64,000 nucleotides of DNA from Candidatus Siliceabacter maunaloa. GTDB lineage: Bacteria; Actinomycetota; Thermoleophilia; Solirubrobacterales; Solirubrobacteraceae. Position 1 is the stretch's first letter, and every line of letters begins with the position of its first letter. The stretch lies in NCBI GenBank assembly GCA_024330185.1, contig JANDLV010000010.1, positions 1 through 64,000 on the forward strand. The letters are read 5' to 3'. Below the pieces are notes generated by a model that had not been told where the DNA came from, searched no databases, and worked only from the letters and a program-made list of their open reading frames with translations. A program made the translations under genes and the position numbers. Positions 45,763-53,905 of this stretch are shown piece by piece.

Positions 45763-47070
45763 ATGATGGAGTTTTCAGCAACTGGAGGGCCCGAGGAGTA
45801 TCTGGCGGGCACGACGACGGGCAGGTATCTCGTCCTGTTCGAAGGTGGGGCTGCTGAGGCCGGCATTGCCGCGCTCACCCATGCAACCGGTGCGCGCAGA
45901 GTTGCAGCCACCGATGACGTGACGGAACCCGAGCCCAACGAGGCCCTGTTCTTCGAGCAGCTTGGCGTGGCCGTGGTCGACACGAACCCGCAGCAGATGC
46001 GCCAGGCGGGGGTGGAGCCGGCCGCGCAGGGGATCATCGCCGTCGAGCCTGAGCGCATCAACGAGGCCTTCCAGGCTCCGGGTACGGTTGAGGACGTGCC
46101 CGCGACGGCTCGCTCGGTGGAGTACCTGCAGGGCTACCGCGACGCGGTGCTTCACCTGACGGCGCCTGCCGCCGGTGACTTGGCGGAGGAGGCGGGTCTC
46201 TTGGCCGTCGCCGACGAAACACAGGCGACGTGGGGTCTGCAGGCGGTTCGGGCCGTCAACTCCTCGTTCAGTGGAGAGGGCATCCGCGTCGCGATCCTCG
46301 ACACGGGTTGCGATCTCAAGCATCCGGACTTCGCCGGACGAGCGATCACGGACCGCTCATTCATCCCCGGTGAGGCCGTGCAGGACGCCAACGGCCATGG
46401 CACGCACTGCATCGGCACGTCGATGGGACTGAAGACCGCGCCGACGGGACCGCGCTACGGCGTCGCCTATGACGCAGAGATCTACGCGGGCAAGGTGCTG
46501 AGCGACGCCGGGTCCGGCAGCGATTCCCAGATCCTTGGCGGCATCGAATGGGCCATTCGCAACAAGTGCGCTGTCGTTTCTATGTCGCTCGGTGCCAGGA
46601 CCAGCCCCGGGCAGGGCTTCTCGCGCGTGTTCGAGGCCGTCGCCGCACGTGCTCAGGATGCGGGAACCCTCATCATCGCCGCGGCTGGCAACGACAGCAA
46701 TCGCCCGACCTCTGTCATCCCGGTCTCGCATCCGGCCAACTGTCCCTCGATCATGGCCGTGGCCGCGCTGGATTCGTCGTTGAAGGTGGCGCGTTTCTCC
46801 AACCGCGGCATCAACCCCTCCGGCGGTCAGATCGACATCGCCGCGCCGGGCGTCGACGTGTACTCGAGCTTCCCGATGGCGACGCGCTACCGACGGCTCA
46901 GCGGCACCAGCATGGCGACCCCGCACGTGGCAGGTGTCGCAGCGCTGCTCGCGCAGGCGAATCCTGGCGCCCGCGGCGCAGCGCTCTGGCAGCTGGTGAC
47001 GACGCGGGCGCGCCGGCTCGCGCTGCTCTCCTCCGCAGACGTCGGGGCCGGCCTGGTGCAGGCGCCTTGA
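45763..47070 (+). CDS. S8 family serine peptidase (subtilase), apparently intracellular
   Basis: A 435-residue subtilase. Catalytic residues are Asp180 (VAILDTGCD), His212 (GHGTHCIG) and Ser383 (LSGTSMATPHVAG). The oxyanion Asn lies in IIAAAGNDSNR. The N-terminal 150 residues look like a propeptide with a ferredoxin-like I9 pattern at about 20-55. There is no signal peptide: the N-terminus is MMEFSATGGPEEY. The ATG at 45763 is chosen for the GGAAGG about 7 bp upstream. Wobble usage is less G+C-biased than in neighbours, suggesting transfer. Confidence 0.88.
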   Translation: MMEFSATGGPEEYLAGTTTGRYLVLFEGGAAEAGIAALTHATGARRVAATDDVTEPEPNEALFFEQLGVAVVDTNPQQMRQAGVEPAAQGIIAVEPERINEAFQAPGTVEDVPATARSVEYLQGYRDAVLHLTAPAAGDLAEEAGLLAVADETQATWGLQAVRAVNSSFSGEGIRVAILDTGCDLKHPDFAGRAITDRSFIPGEAVQDANGHGTHCIGTSMGLKTAPTGPRYGVAYDAEIYAGKVLSDAGSGSDSQILGGIEWAIRNKCAVVSMSLGARTSPGQGFSRVFEAVAARAQDAGTLIIAAAGNDSNRPTSVIPVSHPANCPSIMAVAALDSSLKVARFSNRGINPSGGQIDIAAPGVDVYSSFPMATRYRRLSGTSMATPHVAGVAALLAQANPGARGAALWQLVTTRARRLALLSSADVGAGLVQAP

Positions 47071-47333
47071 GCCAGGAGGACCAACAGGAATCGGGGCCGG
47101 TCGAGGTCAGCGTGCTCGTCAGCGGTGAGCACCTCTCCTCGATCGACGCTGTCGCCAAAGCGCTGGAGAGTGCCGGTCTACGCGTGAGCGGCGTCATGGG
47201 GACCGTAGGCGTGATCACGGGGGCCACCGACGATCCGGACCAGCTCGGCGCGCTCGAGCAGCTCGACGGTGTCGACTCCGTCGAGGTCACACGCAAGATC
47301 CAGCTGCCGCCGCCGGACTCGCCGATCCAATGA
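47067..47333 (+). CDS. Small subtilase-propeptide-like (I9-type) protein
   Basis: An 88-residue protein from a TTG that overlaps the S8 stop (TTGA), so it is translationally coupled. The sequence alternates strands and helices as in I9 inhibitor/propeptide folds: VEVSVLVSG, a helix IDAVAKALESAG, LRVSGVMGTVGVITG, a helix DQLGALEQLDG, and a final strand VDSVEVTRKI. The C-terminus is Pro-rich (QLPPPDSPIQ), as expected for a segment entering a protease cleft. I infer a trans-acting foldase or inhibitor of the upstream S8 peptidase. There is no experimental support. Confidence 0.6.
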   Translation: MSQEDQQESGPVEVSVLVSGEHLSSIDAVAKALESAGLRVSGVMGTVGVITGATDDPDQLGALEQLDGVDSVEVTRKIQLPPPDSPIQ

Positions 47334-47378
47334 GCCCATCGCTTGTCGTGCCGTCGGTAGGGTCGGCGCCTGAGCGGT

Positions 47379-48386
47379 ATGCCCGAGCCCGCCATCAGAC
47401 AACAGGTGCAGCGGCGGCTTCACGAGCTGTACGAGCGGCATCTGCCCCTGGAGGCGGGCAGCGTCGCCACCTACTACGAAACAGGACGCGGGTACTCCGA
47501 GGCTGAGCTCTCCAACGTGGAGCGTGAGAAGTTCAGCATCTCACTGGCCGGCCTGGACGGTGAGGTCCACTGCGTCGGGGACCACAGCGAGCCCTTTGCC
47601 CTGCAGTCCCTGTCGAAGGTGTTCGCGTACAGCCTCGCCCTAGGCGACCACGGCCGGGATCGCGTACTGGAGCATGTGGGGGTCGAGCCCAGCGGTGATG
47701 CCTTCAACTCGATCGTCTTCGACGAGCGCAACAACCGCCCGTACAACCCGATGGTCAACGCCGGGGCGCTGGTCACGACCGACCTGGTGCGCGGCCGGGA
47801 TCCGGCGGAGAAGCTCGAGCGCCTTCTCGCGGTGATGCGCGTGTACGCGGGCAACGACAGCCTCGACGTGAACTGGGAGACGTTCGAGCGCGAGCTCGGG
47901 ACCGCCGACCGCAACCGCGCCGTCACCTACCTCATGCGCAGCCTGGGCATGCTGGCGGGAGACGGCGAGGCGATCCTCGCCCTCTACCTGCAGCAGTGCT
48001 CGGTGGACGTCACCTGCCGCGATCTCGCGGCGATGGCGGCGACGCTGGCCAACGGCTGCGTGAATCCCGTGACCGGGGAACGCGCGCTGGCCCGCGACCG
48101 GGTCCGCGACGTGCTGAGCGTGATGTACACCTGCGGCATGTACGACGCCGCGGGCCAATGGGCCTTCGATGTCGGCGTCCCCGCCAAGAGCGGCGTCAGC
48201 GGCGGGATCTTCGCCCCGATCCCCGGGAAGATGGGCATAGGGGTGTTCTCGCCGGGGCTGGACATCTACGGCAACAGCGTGCGGGGCGTGAGGGTCTGCG
48301 AGGAGATCGCGGGGCGGCTGGGCCTGCACGTCTTCGCCACCGAGGGCGAGGACGCCGTGCTTGGGGTTGGTCCGGCCACGCGGTGA
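47379..48386 (+). CDS. glsA: Glutaminase A
   Basis: A 335-residue serine-dependent glutaminase converting glutamine to glutamate and ammonia. The catalytic S-x-x-K is Ser77/Lys80 in FALQSLSKVFAYSLAL. Conserved NPMVNAGAL, YMCGMYD-like CGMYDAAGQWAF, GVPAKSGVSGGI and PGLDIYGNSVRG follow. Single domain without STAS or cyclic-nucleotide extensions. It stands alone after the protease cassette. Confidence 0.94.
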   Translation: MPEPAIRQQVQRRLHELYERHLPLEAGSVATYYETGRGYSEAELSNVEREKFSISLAGLDGEVHCVGDHSEPFALQSLSKVFAYSLALGDHGRDRVLEHVGVEPSGDAFNSIVFDERNNRPYNPMVNAGALVTTDLVRGRDPAEKLERLLAVMRVYAGNDSLDVNWETFERELGTADRNRAVTYLMRSLGMLAGDGEAILALYLQQCSVDVTCRDLAAMAATLANGCVNPVTGERALARDRVRDVLSVMYTCGMYDAAGQWAFDVGVPAKSGVSGGIFAPIPGKMGIGVFSPGLDIYGNSVRGVRVCEEIAGRLGLHVFATEGEDAVLGVGPATR

Positions 48387-48459
48387 GCACAGATGCGCCA
48401 GGTTCGTCCGGGGAGGTTGACCTCGCTAACGCCTGTCCCCGTACGGTCGATATGCACGT

Positions 48460-49620
48460 ATGCGCTCGGCGACTCTGATCGGTGAACTGGTGACGTCCAA
48501 CGGCTTCCCGGGCGACGCGTCCGTCCAGCGCGATGCGCCGGGCCAGTGCCTCGACGCCGTCTATCCACCCACTCCCGCGGAGGCCGACCCCACATCCGCG
48601 CCGCCGGCCGCGAGCGCTGTCGCGCCCATCCTGCGCACCGCGCGCGAGCGGCTGGGCATGGATGTCGCGTGGCTCGCCGAGTTCCATGGGGGCGAGCACG
48701 TCTTTCGCGCAGTCGACGGCGACCAGAGCTACTTCGGCGTGCCGGTTGGCGAGGGGATAGCGCTCGAGGGCAGCTACTGCCAGCGCATGGTCGACGGGCG
48801 CATACCCAACGCCGTGCCCGACGTCCGGCGCGAGCCCGAGGTGGCCGATCTCGACGTGACCAGGGATGCCCGCATGAGCTCGTATGTCGGCGTGCCGGTC
48901 CGCCTGCGCAGCGGACGGCTGTACGGCAGCCTGTGCTGCTCGAGCCACCGCACCGCGGGAGAGCTGGACGAGCGCGACGTGGCCCTGATGCACGTCCTGG
49001 CGGAGTCGGTCGCGTCGCACATCGAGCGCGACCAGATGGAGGCCGAGCGTCAGCAGGTGCGCAGCGAGCTGGACGCCGTGAGCGCCCTGCTGGCGGCGCT
49101 GGAGGCGCGCGACGCCTACACCGGCGAGCACTCGCGGACCGTGGTCGAGCTCGCCGGCGCGGTCGCCCGCGACCTGGCCTTCGGGCCCGCCGAGGTCCAG
49201 GTGGTCGAGCAGGTCGCGCTGCTCCACGACCTCGGCAAGGTCGGCGTGCCCGACGCGGTGCTGCAGAAGCGCGGTCCGCTGACCCCACAGGAGTGGGAGG
49301 TCATGCGCGAGCACCCGGAGATCGGCGCTCGCATCGTCGCATCGATCCCATCGCTGCGCCACCTCGCGCCCGCCGTGCGCGCCGAGCACGAGCGCTGGGA
49401 CGGCCGCGGCTACCCCGATCGCCTCGCCGGTGAGGACATCCCCATCGCCAGCCGCATCGCCCTGGCCTGCGACGCGTACCACGCCATGACCAGCGACCGC
49501 CCCTACCGCAGTGCCCTGCCCCATCACGAGGCGTTCGCCGAGCTGCGCCGCGGAGCCGGAAGCCAGTTCGACGCCTCCGTGGTCGCGTCGCTGTGCTCCA
49601 TCCTCAGGGCCCGTCTGTAG
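48460..49620 (+). CDS. GAF / HD-GYP domain protein (c-di-GMP phosphodiesterase type)
   Basis: A 386-residue signalling protein. After about 45 disordered residues comes a GAF-like sensor (about 50-190; SYFGVPVGEGIALEGSYCQRMVDG). A short helix follows, then an HD-GYP domain (about 205-380) with HSRTVVELAG, LLHDLGKVGVPD, HPEIGARIV and HERWDGRGYPD. HD-GYP proteins hydrolyse cyclic-di-GMP to GMP. The metal residues of the HD motif and the GYP loop are intact, so activity is plausible. The ligand of the GAF domain is unknown. Confidence 0.88.
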   Translation: MRSATLIGELVTSNGFPGDASVQRDAPGQCLDAVYPPTPAEADPTSAPPAASAVAPILRTARERLGMDVAWLAEFHGGEHVFRAVDGDQSYFGVPVGEGIALEGSYCQRMVDGRIPNAVPDVRREPEVADLDVTRDARMSSYVGVPVRLRSGRLYGSLCCSSHRTAGELDERDVALMHVLAESVASHIERDQMEAERQQVRSELDAVSALLAALEARDAYTGEHSRTVVELAGAVARDLAFGPAEVQVVEQVALLHDLGKVGVPDAVLQKRGPLTPQEWEVMREHPEIGARIVASIPSLRHLAPAVRAEHERWDGRGYPDRLAGEDIPIASRIALACDAYHAMTSDRPYRSALPHHEAFAELRRGAGSQFDASVVASLCSILRARL

Positions 49621-49671
49621 CACGCCGCCGGCGCGCGTCCAGGTGACGCGGTGAGGCTGTGGCCGAGCCCG

Positions 49672-50904
49672 TCAGGCGGCCTGCGACACCTTCGGGCCCG
49701 CGACCACGCCGTCGTCGTGCAGGCGGCCGATCTCGGTCTCGCTGAGGCCGAGGTCCTCGCCGAGGATCTGGTCGGTGTGCTCGCCCAGCAGCGGGGCGCG
49801 CGAGGGCGGCACGCGCTCCAGGGCCGAGAAGTCCAGCGGCGAGCCGGGGGTCAGGTAGGTGCCGATCCCGGGCTGCTCGAGCTGCTCGAACATCGGGTTG
49901 GCCGTCGAGCAGCGGGGGTCCTCGTTGACCGCCTCGCGGAAGGTCTGGTAGGGGCCCCAGGAGACGCCGTGGCGGTCGAAGATCTCGCCGATCTCGGGCA
50001 CGGTGCGCGTGACCATCCACTCCTTGAGCACCGCCCCGATCACCTCGCGCGCGCGCCAGCGGTCGCCCTCTTTGGTCAGGTCGACCTTCATCATCTTCTC
50101 CAGTAGGGCGAAGGCCTCGTGCAGCCCGGTGGCCTCGACGAGGCTCGTCCAGTGCTTGAGGGTCAGCGCCAGCACCATGATGTGCCGGCCCTCCTTGGTC
50201 GTGAAGTCGCGGCCGAAGGCGCCGTAGAGGTAGTTCTGGTCCTTGGCGCGGTCGCGCTCCAGCACCTGCGCCTCGGCGATCTTCCCGAGGTTGCCGACCA
50301 TCGCGAAGGCGACGTCCGAGAGCGCGATGCTCACCATCTGGCCCTCGCCGGCGAGGCGACGGTGGCGCTCGGCGGCCAGCAGGCCGGCGACCGCCATCTG
50401 GCCGGTGATGCAGTCCCACGCGGGCAGCAGGTGGTTGAACGGCGCGTCGAGGTGGCGCGGCCCCGTGGCCCACGGGAAGCCCGTCGCGGGGTTGACCGTG
50501 TAGTCCACCGCCGAGGAGCCGTCGTGGTTGCCGACGATGTTGACCATCACGAGGTCGGCACGCCTCTCGGCCAGGGCCTCGAAGCCCATCCAGCCGCGCG
50601 CCGGGAAGTTGGTGAGGAAGAGCCCGTTGTTCTCGCCCGGCTGGGTGACCAGCGCGGTGAGCAGCTCGCGACCCTCGGGGCTGCGCATGTCGAGCTGGAT
50701 CGAGCGCTTGCCCTTGTTGAGCCCGTGCCAGAACAGCGACACGTCGTCGTCGTTGACCGGCCAGCGGTGGTAGTCCAGGCCGCCGCCCATCGGGTCGAAG
50801 CGGATCACGTCCGCGCCCATCTGGGCGAGCGTCATGCCGCCCAGGGGGGCGGCCACGAAGGCCGACCCCTCGATCACCCGCATGCCATCGAGGATGCCGT
50901 TCAT
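49672..50904 (-). CDS. Class III CoA-transferase (mesaconyl-CoA C1-C4 transferase-like)
   Basis: A 410-residue CaiB/BaiF family enzyme. N-terminal MRVIEGSAFVAAPLGGMTLAQMGADVIRFDPMGGGLDYHRWP and RSIQLDMRSPEGR are family hallmarks. The FPATGFPW and DRHGVSWGPYQTF segments suit the subfamily moving CoA within mesaconyl-CoA, as in the glyoxylate-assimilation part of the 3-hydroxypropionate bicycle. The neighbouring MaoC hydratase and CitE-type lyase support this, though other acyl-CoA substrates are possible. The internal ATG at 50904 is the family start. Confidence 0.8.
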   Translation of the reverse strand: MNGILDGMRVIEGSAFVAAPLGGMTLAQMGADVIRFDPMGGGLDYHRWPVNDDDVSLFWHGLNKGKRSIQLDMRSPEGRELLTALVTQPGENNGLFLTNFPARGWMGFEALAERRADLVMVNIVGNHDGSSAVDYTVNPATGFPWATGPRHLDAPFNHLLPAWDCITGQMAVAGLLAAERHRRLAGEGQMVSIALSDVAFAMVGNLGKIAEAQVLERDRAKDQNYLYGAFGRDFTTKEGRHIMVLALTLKHWTSLVEATGLHEAFALLEKMMKVDLTKEGDRWRAREVIGAVLKEWMVTRTVPEIGEIFDRHGVSWGPYQTFREAVNEDPRCSTANPMFEQLEQPGIGTYLTPGSPLDFSALERVPPSRAPLLGEHTDQILGEDLGLSETEIGRLHDDGVVAGPKVSQAA

Positions 50905-50938
50905 CGTTTCCCCTCTCGCTTCGTGCCCGTCGTCGCCG

Positions 50939-51970
50939 TCATGCCATGAGCCCGATGAATCGCCAGTCGAGCACCGGCGCGGGTGCGTCCTCGCCCGCTC
51001 GATGGGCGTGCACGACCGCGCGCAGGTCGAGCAGCGCACACGCGTCGTCGCGCAGGTCGACGGGCTCGACGGCCTCCAGGGTCAGCTCTGTGGCGAGGAT
51101 GTCGCCCTCGAAGACCGGGCCGGTGTGCTCGCAGCCCCGCCAGGCCACGATGCTCAGCAGGTTGGGCAGGGCGCGCGTGGCCTGCGCGGCGGCCACGGCG
51201 ATCGTGTAGCCGCCGTAGACCAGGCGGTTGCCGTGGGCGCCGCCATCCGCGTCGGTGTGGGTCTTGGCCACGTTGAGGGTCAGCCGCGCGAGCTCGGGTG
51301 CCGTGGTGACGGTGTCACGACCCTCGATCTCGTAGACGGTCCCCGCGGTTAGGTCGCCGGCGTGGGCGCCGGGCATGAGCTCGCGCGCGGCACGGAAGGC
51401 CCAGTCGCGCGGCACCGCGGCGCGCACGGCGTCCATGTCGAGCTCCTTGGGGATGGACTCGAAGCGGTCGGCGTGGCCGGTCTGCAGCGACGGATCGCGC
51501 AGCGGGATCACCGGACAGCGCCAGTAGTCCAGCACCGGCTCCCCGTGCTGGTCGACGGTGCGGATGCGCAGCGCGACCAGCCCGCTGGCGGTGCCGTCGG
51601 GGCGCGGGCGGTTCTGCTTGAGCCCGACGACCTCGGTGGTGGTGCGCAGCGTGTCGCCGAGGTGCACCGAACGCTGGATGACCAGGCCGCGGTAGAAGAG
51701 GTTGCCGCGGACGCGAAAGGTCGGCTCGGTGGACTGGCCGATCGAGACGTCGCAGACGAGGTTGGGGTGTGCCACGGGCTCGGAGCGCCCGGTCACGGCG
51801 TGGCTCAGGCCGGCGTCGAGCGACAGCCCCATGCGGTCGCCGACGATCGCCTGGTGCAGCGCCGCGTGGCCGCTCGTGAGCGTCATCGCCGGGCCCGCGA
51901 AGACCCGGCCGATCTCGAAGTCCTCGAAGTGGGGGCCGCCGACGTGCACCCTCTCCCCAGCCTGCAGCAT
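50939..51970 (-). CDS. MaoC-family hydratase (mesaconyl-C4-CoA hydratase-like)
   Basis: A 343-residue double hot-dog enzyme. The N-terminal hot-dog has GPHFEDFEIGRVFAGPAMTLTSGHAALHQAIVGD. The C-terminal one has HTDADGGAHGNRLVYGGYTIA with the conserved His of the MaoC hydratase motif. Length and layout match two-domain mesaconyl-C4-CoA / 2-methylfumaryl-CoA hydratases. It lies 34 bp upstream of the CoA-transferase on the same strand and is divergent from the lyase. Confidence 0.8.
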   Translation of the reverse strand: MLQAGERVHVGGPHFEDFEIGRVFAGPAMTLTSGHAALHQAIVGDRMGLSLDAGLSHAVTGRSEPVAHPNLVCDVSIGQSTEPTFRVRGNLFYRGLVIQRSVHLGDTLRTTTEVVGLKQNRPRPDGTASGLVALRIRTVDQHGEPVLDYWRCPVIPLRDPSLQTGHADRFESIPKELDMDAVRAAVPRDWAFRAARELMPGAHAGDLTAGTVYEIEGRDTVTTAPELARLTLNVAKTHTDADGGAHGNRLVYGGYTIAVAAAQATRALPNLLSIVAWRGCEHTGPVFEGDILATELTLEAVEPVDLRDDACALLDLRAVVHAHRAGEDAPAPVLDWRFIGLMA

Positions 51971-52091
51971 TCATCCCCTTCGTGCGTCTCGGCCTGCCGA
52001 CGGGCGTCTGCCCCTTCGGCGGTTTGGGTGGAACCCGAGAATAGTCGAGCGGACTCGACGCTGCGCGCAGCCCGCCGATACCCTCGCGTCG

Positions 52092-52985
52092 GTGCCCGCC
52101 CCCAGACGTTCCTGCCTGTCGGTACCCGGGTCCTCGGAGAAGATGCTCACCAAGGCGCGTGCGCTCGCGGCCGACGAGGTGGTTATCGACCTCGAGGACG
52201 CCGTCGCCCCGCCCGTCAAGGCCCAGGCGCGAGCCGCTGTGACCGCGGCGGTCGCGCAGGGGGGCTGGGGCGAGCGCAACGTGGCCGTGCGCATCAACGG
52301 GCCCGCCACGCGCTGGTGCCACCGCGACGTGATCGACGTCGTCGCGGGCGCCGGCGACGGGCTGGCCTCGCTCGTGGTTCCCAAGGTGGAATCGCCAGGG
52401 GAGGTCGAGTTCGTCGACCGCCTCGCCGGGATGGTCGAGCAGGAGCTGGGCCGAGCCGCGCCCGTCGGGCTGCAGGCGCTGATCGAGACGGCGACCGGGC
52501 TGCGCCACATCTACGCCATCGCGCACGCCAGTCCGCGACTGGAGACGCTGATCGTGGGCTACGCCGATCTCGCCGCCTCACTGGGCCTTCCCCCCGAGGG
52601 GGGCCAGTCGGGCGAGCGCTGGCACCACGTGCTGGCGACCGTGCTGGTCGCGGCGCGCGACGCGGGCCTGCAGGCCATCGACGGGCCCTACCTCGCGATC
52701 AAGGACCTCGACGGCTTCCGGGCCGCCGCCCAGCGCGCCCATGCGCTGGGCTACGACGGCAAGTGGGCCCTGCACCCCACGCAGATAGACGTGCTCAACG
52801 ACCTCTTCGCGCCCAGCCCCGAGGAGCTCGAGCACGCGCGCGGCGTGCTCGAGGCGCTCGAGGCGGCCGAGCGCGCGGAGGGCAGTCGCGGCGCGGTGAT
52901 GCACGACGGCGCCATGATCGACGAGGCCAGCCGCAAGCTCGCGGCGCAGGTCGTCGCCCGGGGCGAGGCGGCGAAGCGCAGCTAG
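52092..52985 (+). CDS. CitE-like HpcH/HpaI aldolase-family lyase (malyl/citramalyl-CoA lyase type)
   Basis: A 297-residue CitE-like lyase. Conserved features are SCLSVPGSSEKMLTKA, the acidic VVIDLEDAV (metal binding), VAVRINGPATRW, PKVESPGEVE and the C-terminal GKWALHPTQIDVLNDLF. Family members cleave malyl-CoA or citramalyl-CoA to acetyl-CoA and glyoxylate or pyruvate. The start is GTG 52092, matching the family N-terminus. Adjacent, divergently transcribed transferase and hydratase complete a mesaconate/citramalate route. Confidence 0.82.
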   Translation: MPAPRRSCLSVPGSSEKMLTKARALAADEVVIDLEDAVAPPVKAQARAAVTAAVAQGGWGERNVAVRINGPATRWCHRDVIDVVAGAGDGLASLVVPKVESPGEVEFVDRLAGMVEQELGRAAPVGLQALIETATGLRHIYAIAHASPRLETLIVGYADLAASLGLPPEGGQSGERWHHVLATVLVAARDAGLQAIDGPYLAIKDLDGFRAAAQRAHALGYDGKWALHPTQIDVLNDLFAPSPEELEHARGVLEALEAAERAEGSRGAVMHDGAMIDEASRKLAAQVVARGEAAKRS

Positions 52986-53087
52986 CTCCGCAGGTCCCGC
53001 GCGACCCGGCGCCTTCTACGGTGTAGGCAAGTACTGGTTGTCGAATATGCGCGCGTGTTGCGAGCTTGCCTCACGTAGGCGGGTGGG

Positions 53088-53261
53088 CTAGGCGGTCTGG
53101 GGCTCGCCGTCGGCGTCGCGCTTCTCGCCGCCACAGCCACAGGCGTCGCCGCTGCGCGTGGGGTCGGCGCAGCCGCAGCTGCACTCCCCGGCGTCGGTGG
53201 TCGTCGGGTCGGTGGTCTCGGTGGTCTCGGTGGTGGTGTTGCAGCCACACTGACAGGCCAT
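53088..53261 (-). CDS. Nested in-frame Cys-rich 57-aa protein (metallothionein-like), alternative start
   Basis: An ATG inside the merR frame, preceded by AAGGAAG 8 bases upstream, would give a free 57-residue Cys-rich peptide starting MACQCGCN with three Cys-x-Cys clusters and a Thr-rich spacer. The good ribosome-binding site inside the frame is what suggests a separate product; otherwise it is simply the C-terminal domain. Metal binding is inferred from Cys spacing. Confidence 0.45.
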   Translation of the reverse strand: MACQCGCNTTTETTETTDPTTTDAGECSCGCADPTRSGDACGCGGEKRDADGEPQTA

Positions 53262-53702
53262 GCTCGTCACTTCCTTCGTCTTGGTTTCGGGGACTGGAGC
53301 GTCGTTCAGGCAGCCGCAGAAGGCCCCGTGGTCGCTGCAACCGCAGCTACTGCCCCGGCCGGCCTGGTAGGCGGTCAGCCGCCCGCGGAAGGCGTGCAGA
53401 TCAGCGATCCGCTCGTCGACCTGGGCGACCTTGTCGGCCAGCAGGCGCTCCAGCTCGGGGACGAGCTCGTCGCAGCAGCCGCTCTGCGCGGCGGCGATGA
53501 GCTCGCGGATCTCATCCAGCGAGAAGCCGATCCGCTTGGCCTGGCGCACGAAGTGCAGCCGGCCCTCGTCCTCGGGCCCGTAGAGGCGGTATCCGGCCTC
53601 GCTGCGCTTCTGCGGGGAGACCAGGCCGATGCGGTCGTAGTAGCGCACGGTGCGGCTCGGAAGCTCCACCCGCTGTGCCACCTGCTTGACTGTGTGCTCC
53701 AT
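53088..53702 (-). CDS. MerR-family regulator with metallothionein-like Cys-rich tail
   Basis: A 204-residue protein. Residues 1-70 form a MerR winged HTH (EHTVKQVAQRVELPSRTVRYYDRIGLVSP). A dimer helix carries Cys76/Cys77 (SGCC) and ends near residue 112. The next segment has Cys120, Cys122, His125, Cys129 and Cys131 (CGCSDHGAFCGC). Residues 148-204 add further Cys-x-Cys clusters (CQCGC, CSCGC, CGCGG) in a Thr/Asp-rich linker. Metal sensing (Zn, Cd or Pb type) with a built-in chelating tail is inferred. An internal start at 53261 may yield the tail alone. Confidence 0.8.
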   Translation of the reverse strand: MEHTVKQVAQRVELPSRTVRYYDRIGLVSPQKRSEAGYRLYGPEDEGRLHFVRQAKRIGFSLDEIRELIAAAQSGCCDELVPELERLLADKVAQVDERIADLHAFRGRLTAYQAGRGSSCGCSDHGAFCGCLNDAPVPETKTKEVTSMACQCGCNTTTETTETTDPTTTDAGECSCGCADPTRSGDACGCGGEKRDADGEPQTA

Positions 53703-53710
53703 GCACCTAC

Positions 53711-53740
53711 CGTAGATCTGCCACTCGCGTGTCAGGTCAA
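53711..53740 (-). promoter_or_regulatory. Probable merR promoter
   Basis: On the minus strand TTGACC (53740-53735) and TCTACG (53716-53711) are separated by 18 bp, just upstream of the merR ATG at 53702. An over-long spacer is typical for MerR-regulated promoters. The -10 is weak and no clean operator dyad is certain. Confidence 0.4.
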
Positions 53741-53905
53741 GCGATCATCCGTTACACTGTCAGGGCGCTGACGTCACGCGGGCGGGATTCCAAACCGTCC
53801 TGCCTGAGTGTGGTGGTGCAACAGCAGAGCAGGACGGTTACCACGATCAGCCGGCCGGCCGCGGCTGCGGGTAGCGTTCAGCGACGGATGGCGAGGACGA
53901 GCCCC

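Noticed and set aside
52986-53087. GGCAAG/CTTGCC inverted pair downstream of the lyase gene
   Set aside because: The arms are far apart and short; not convincing as a terminator.
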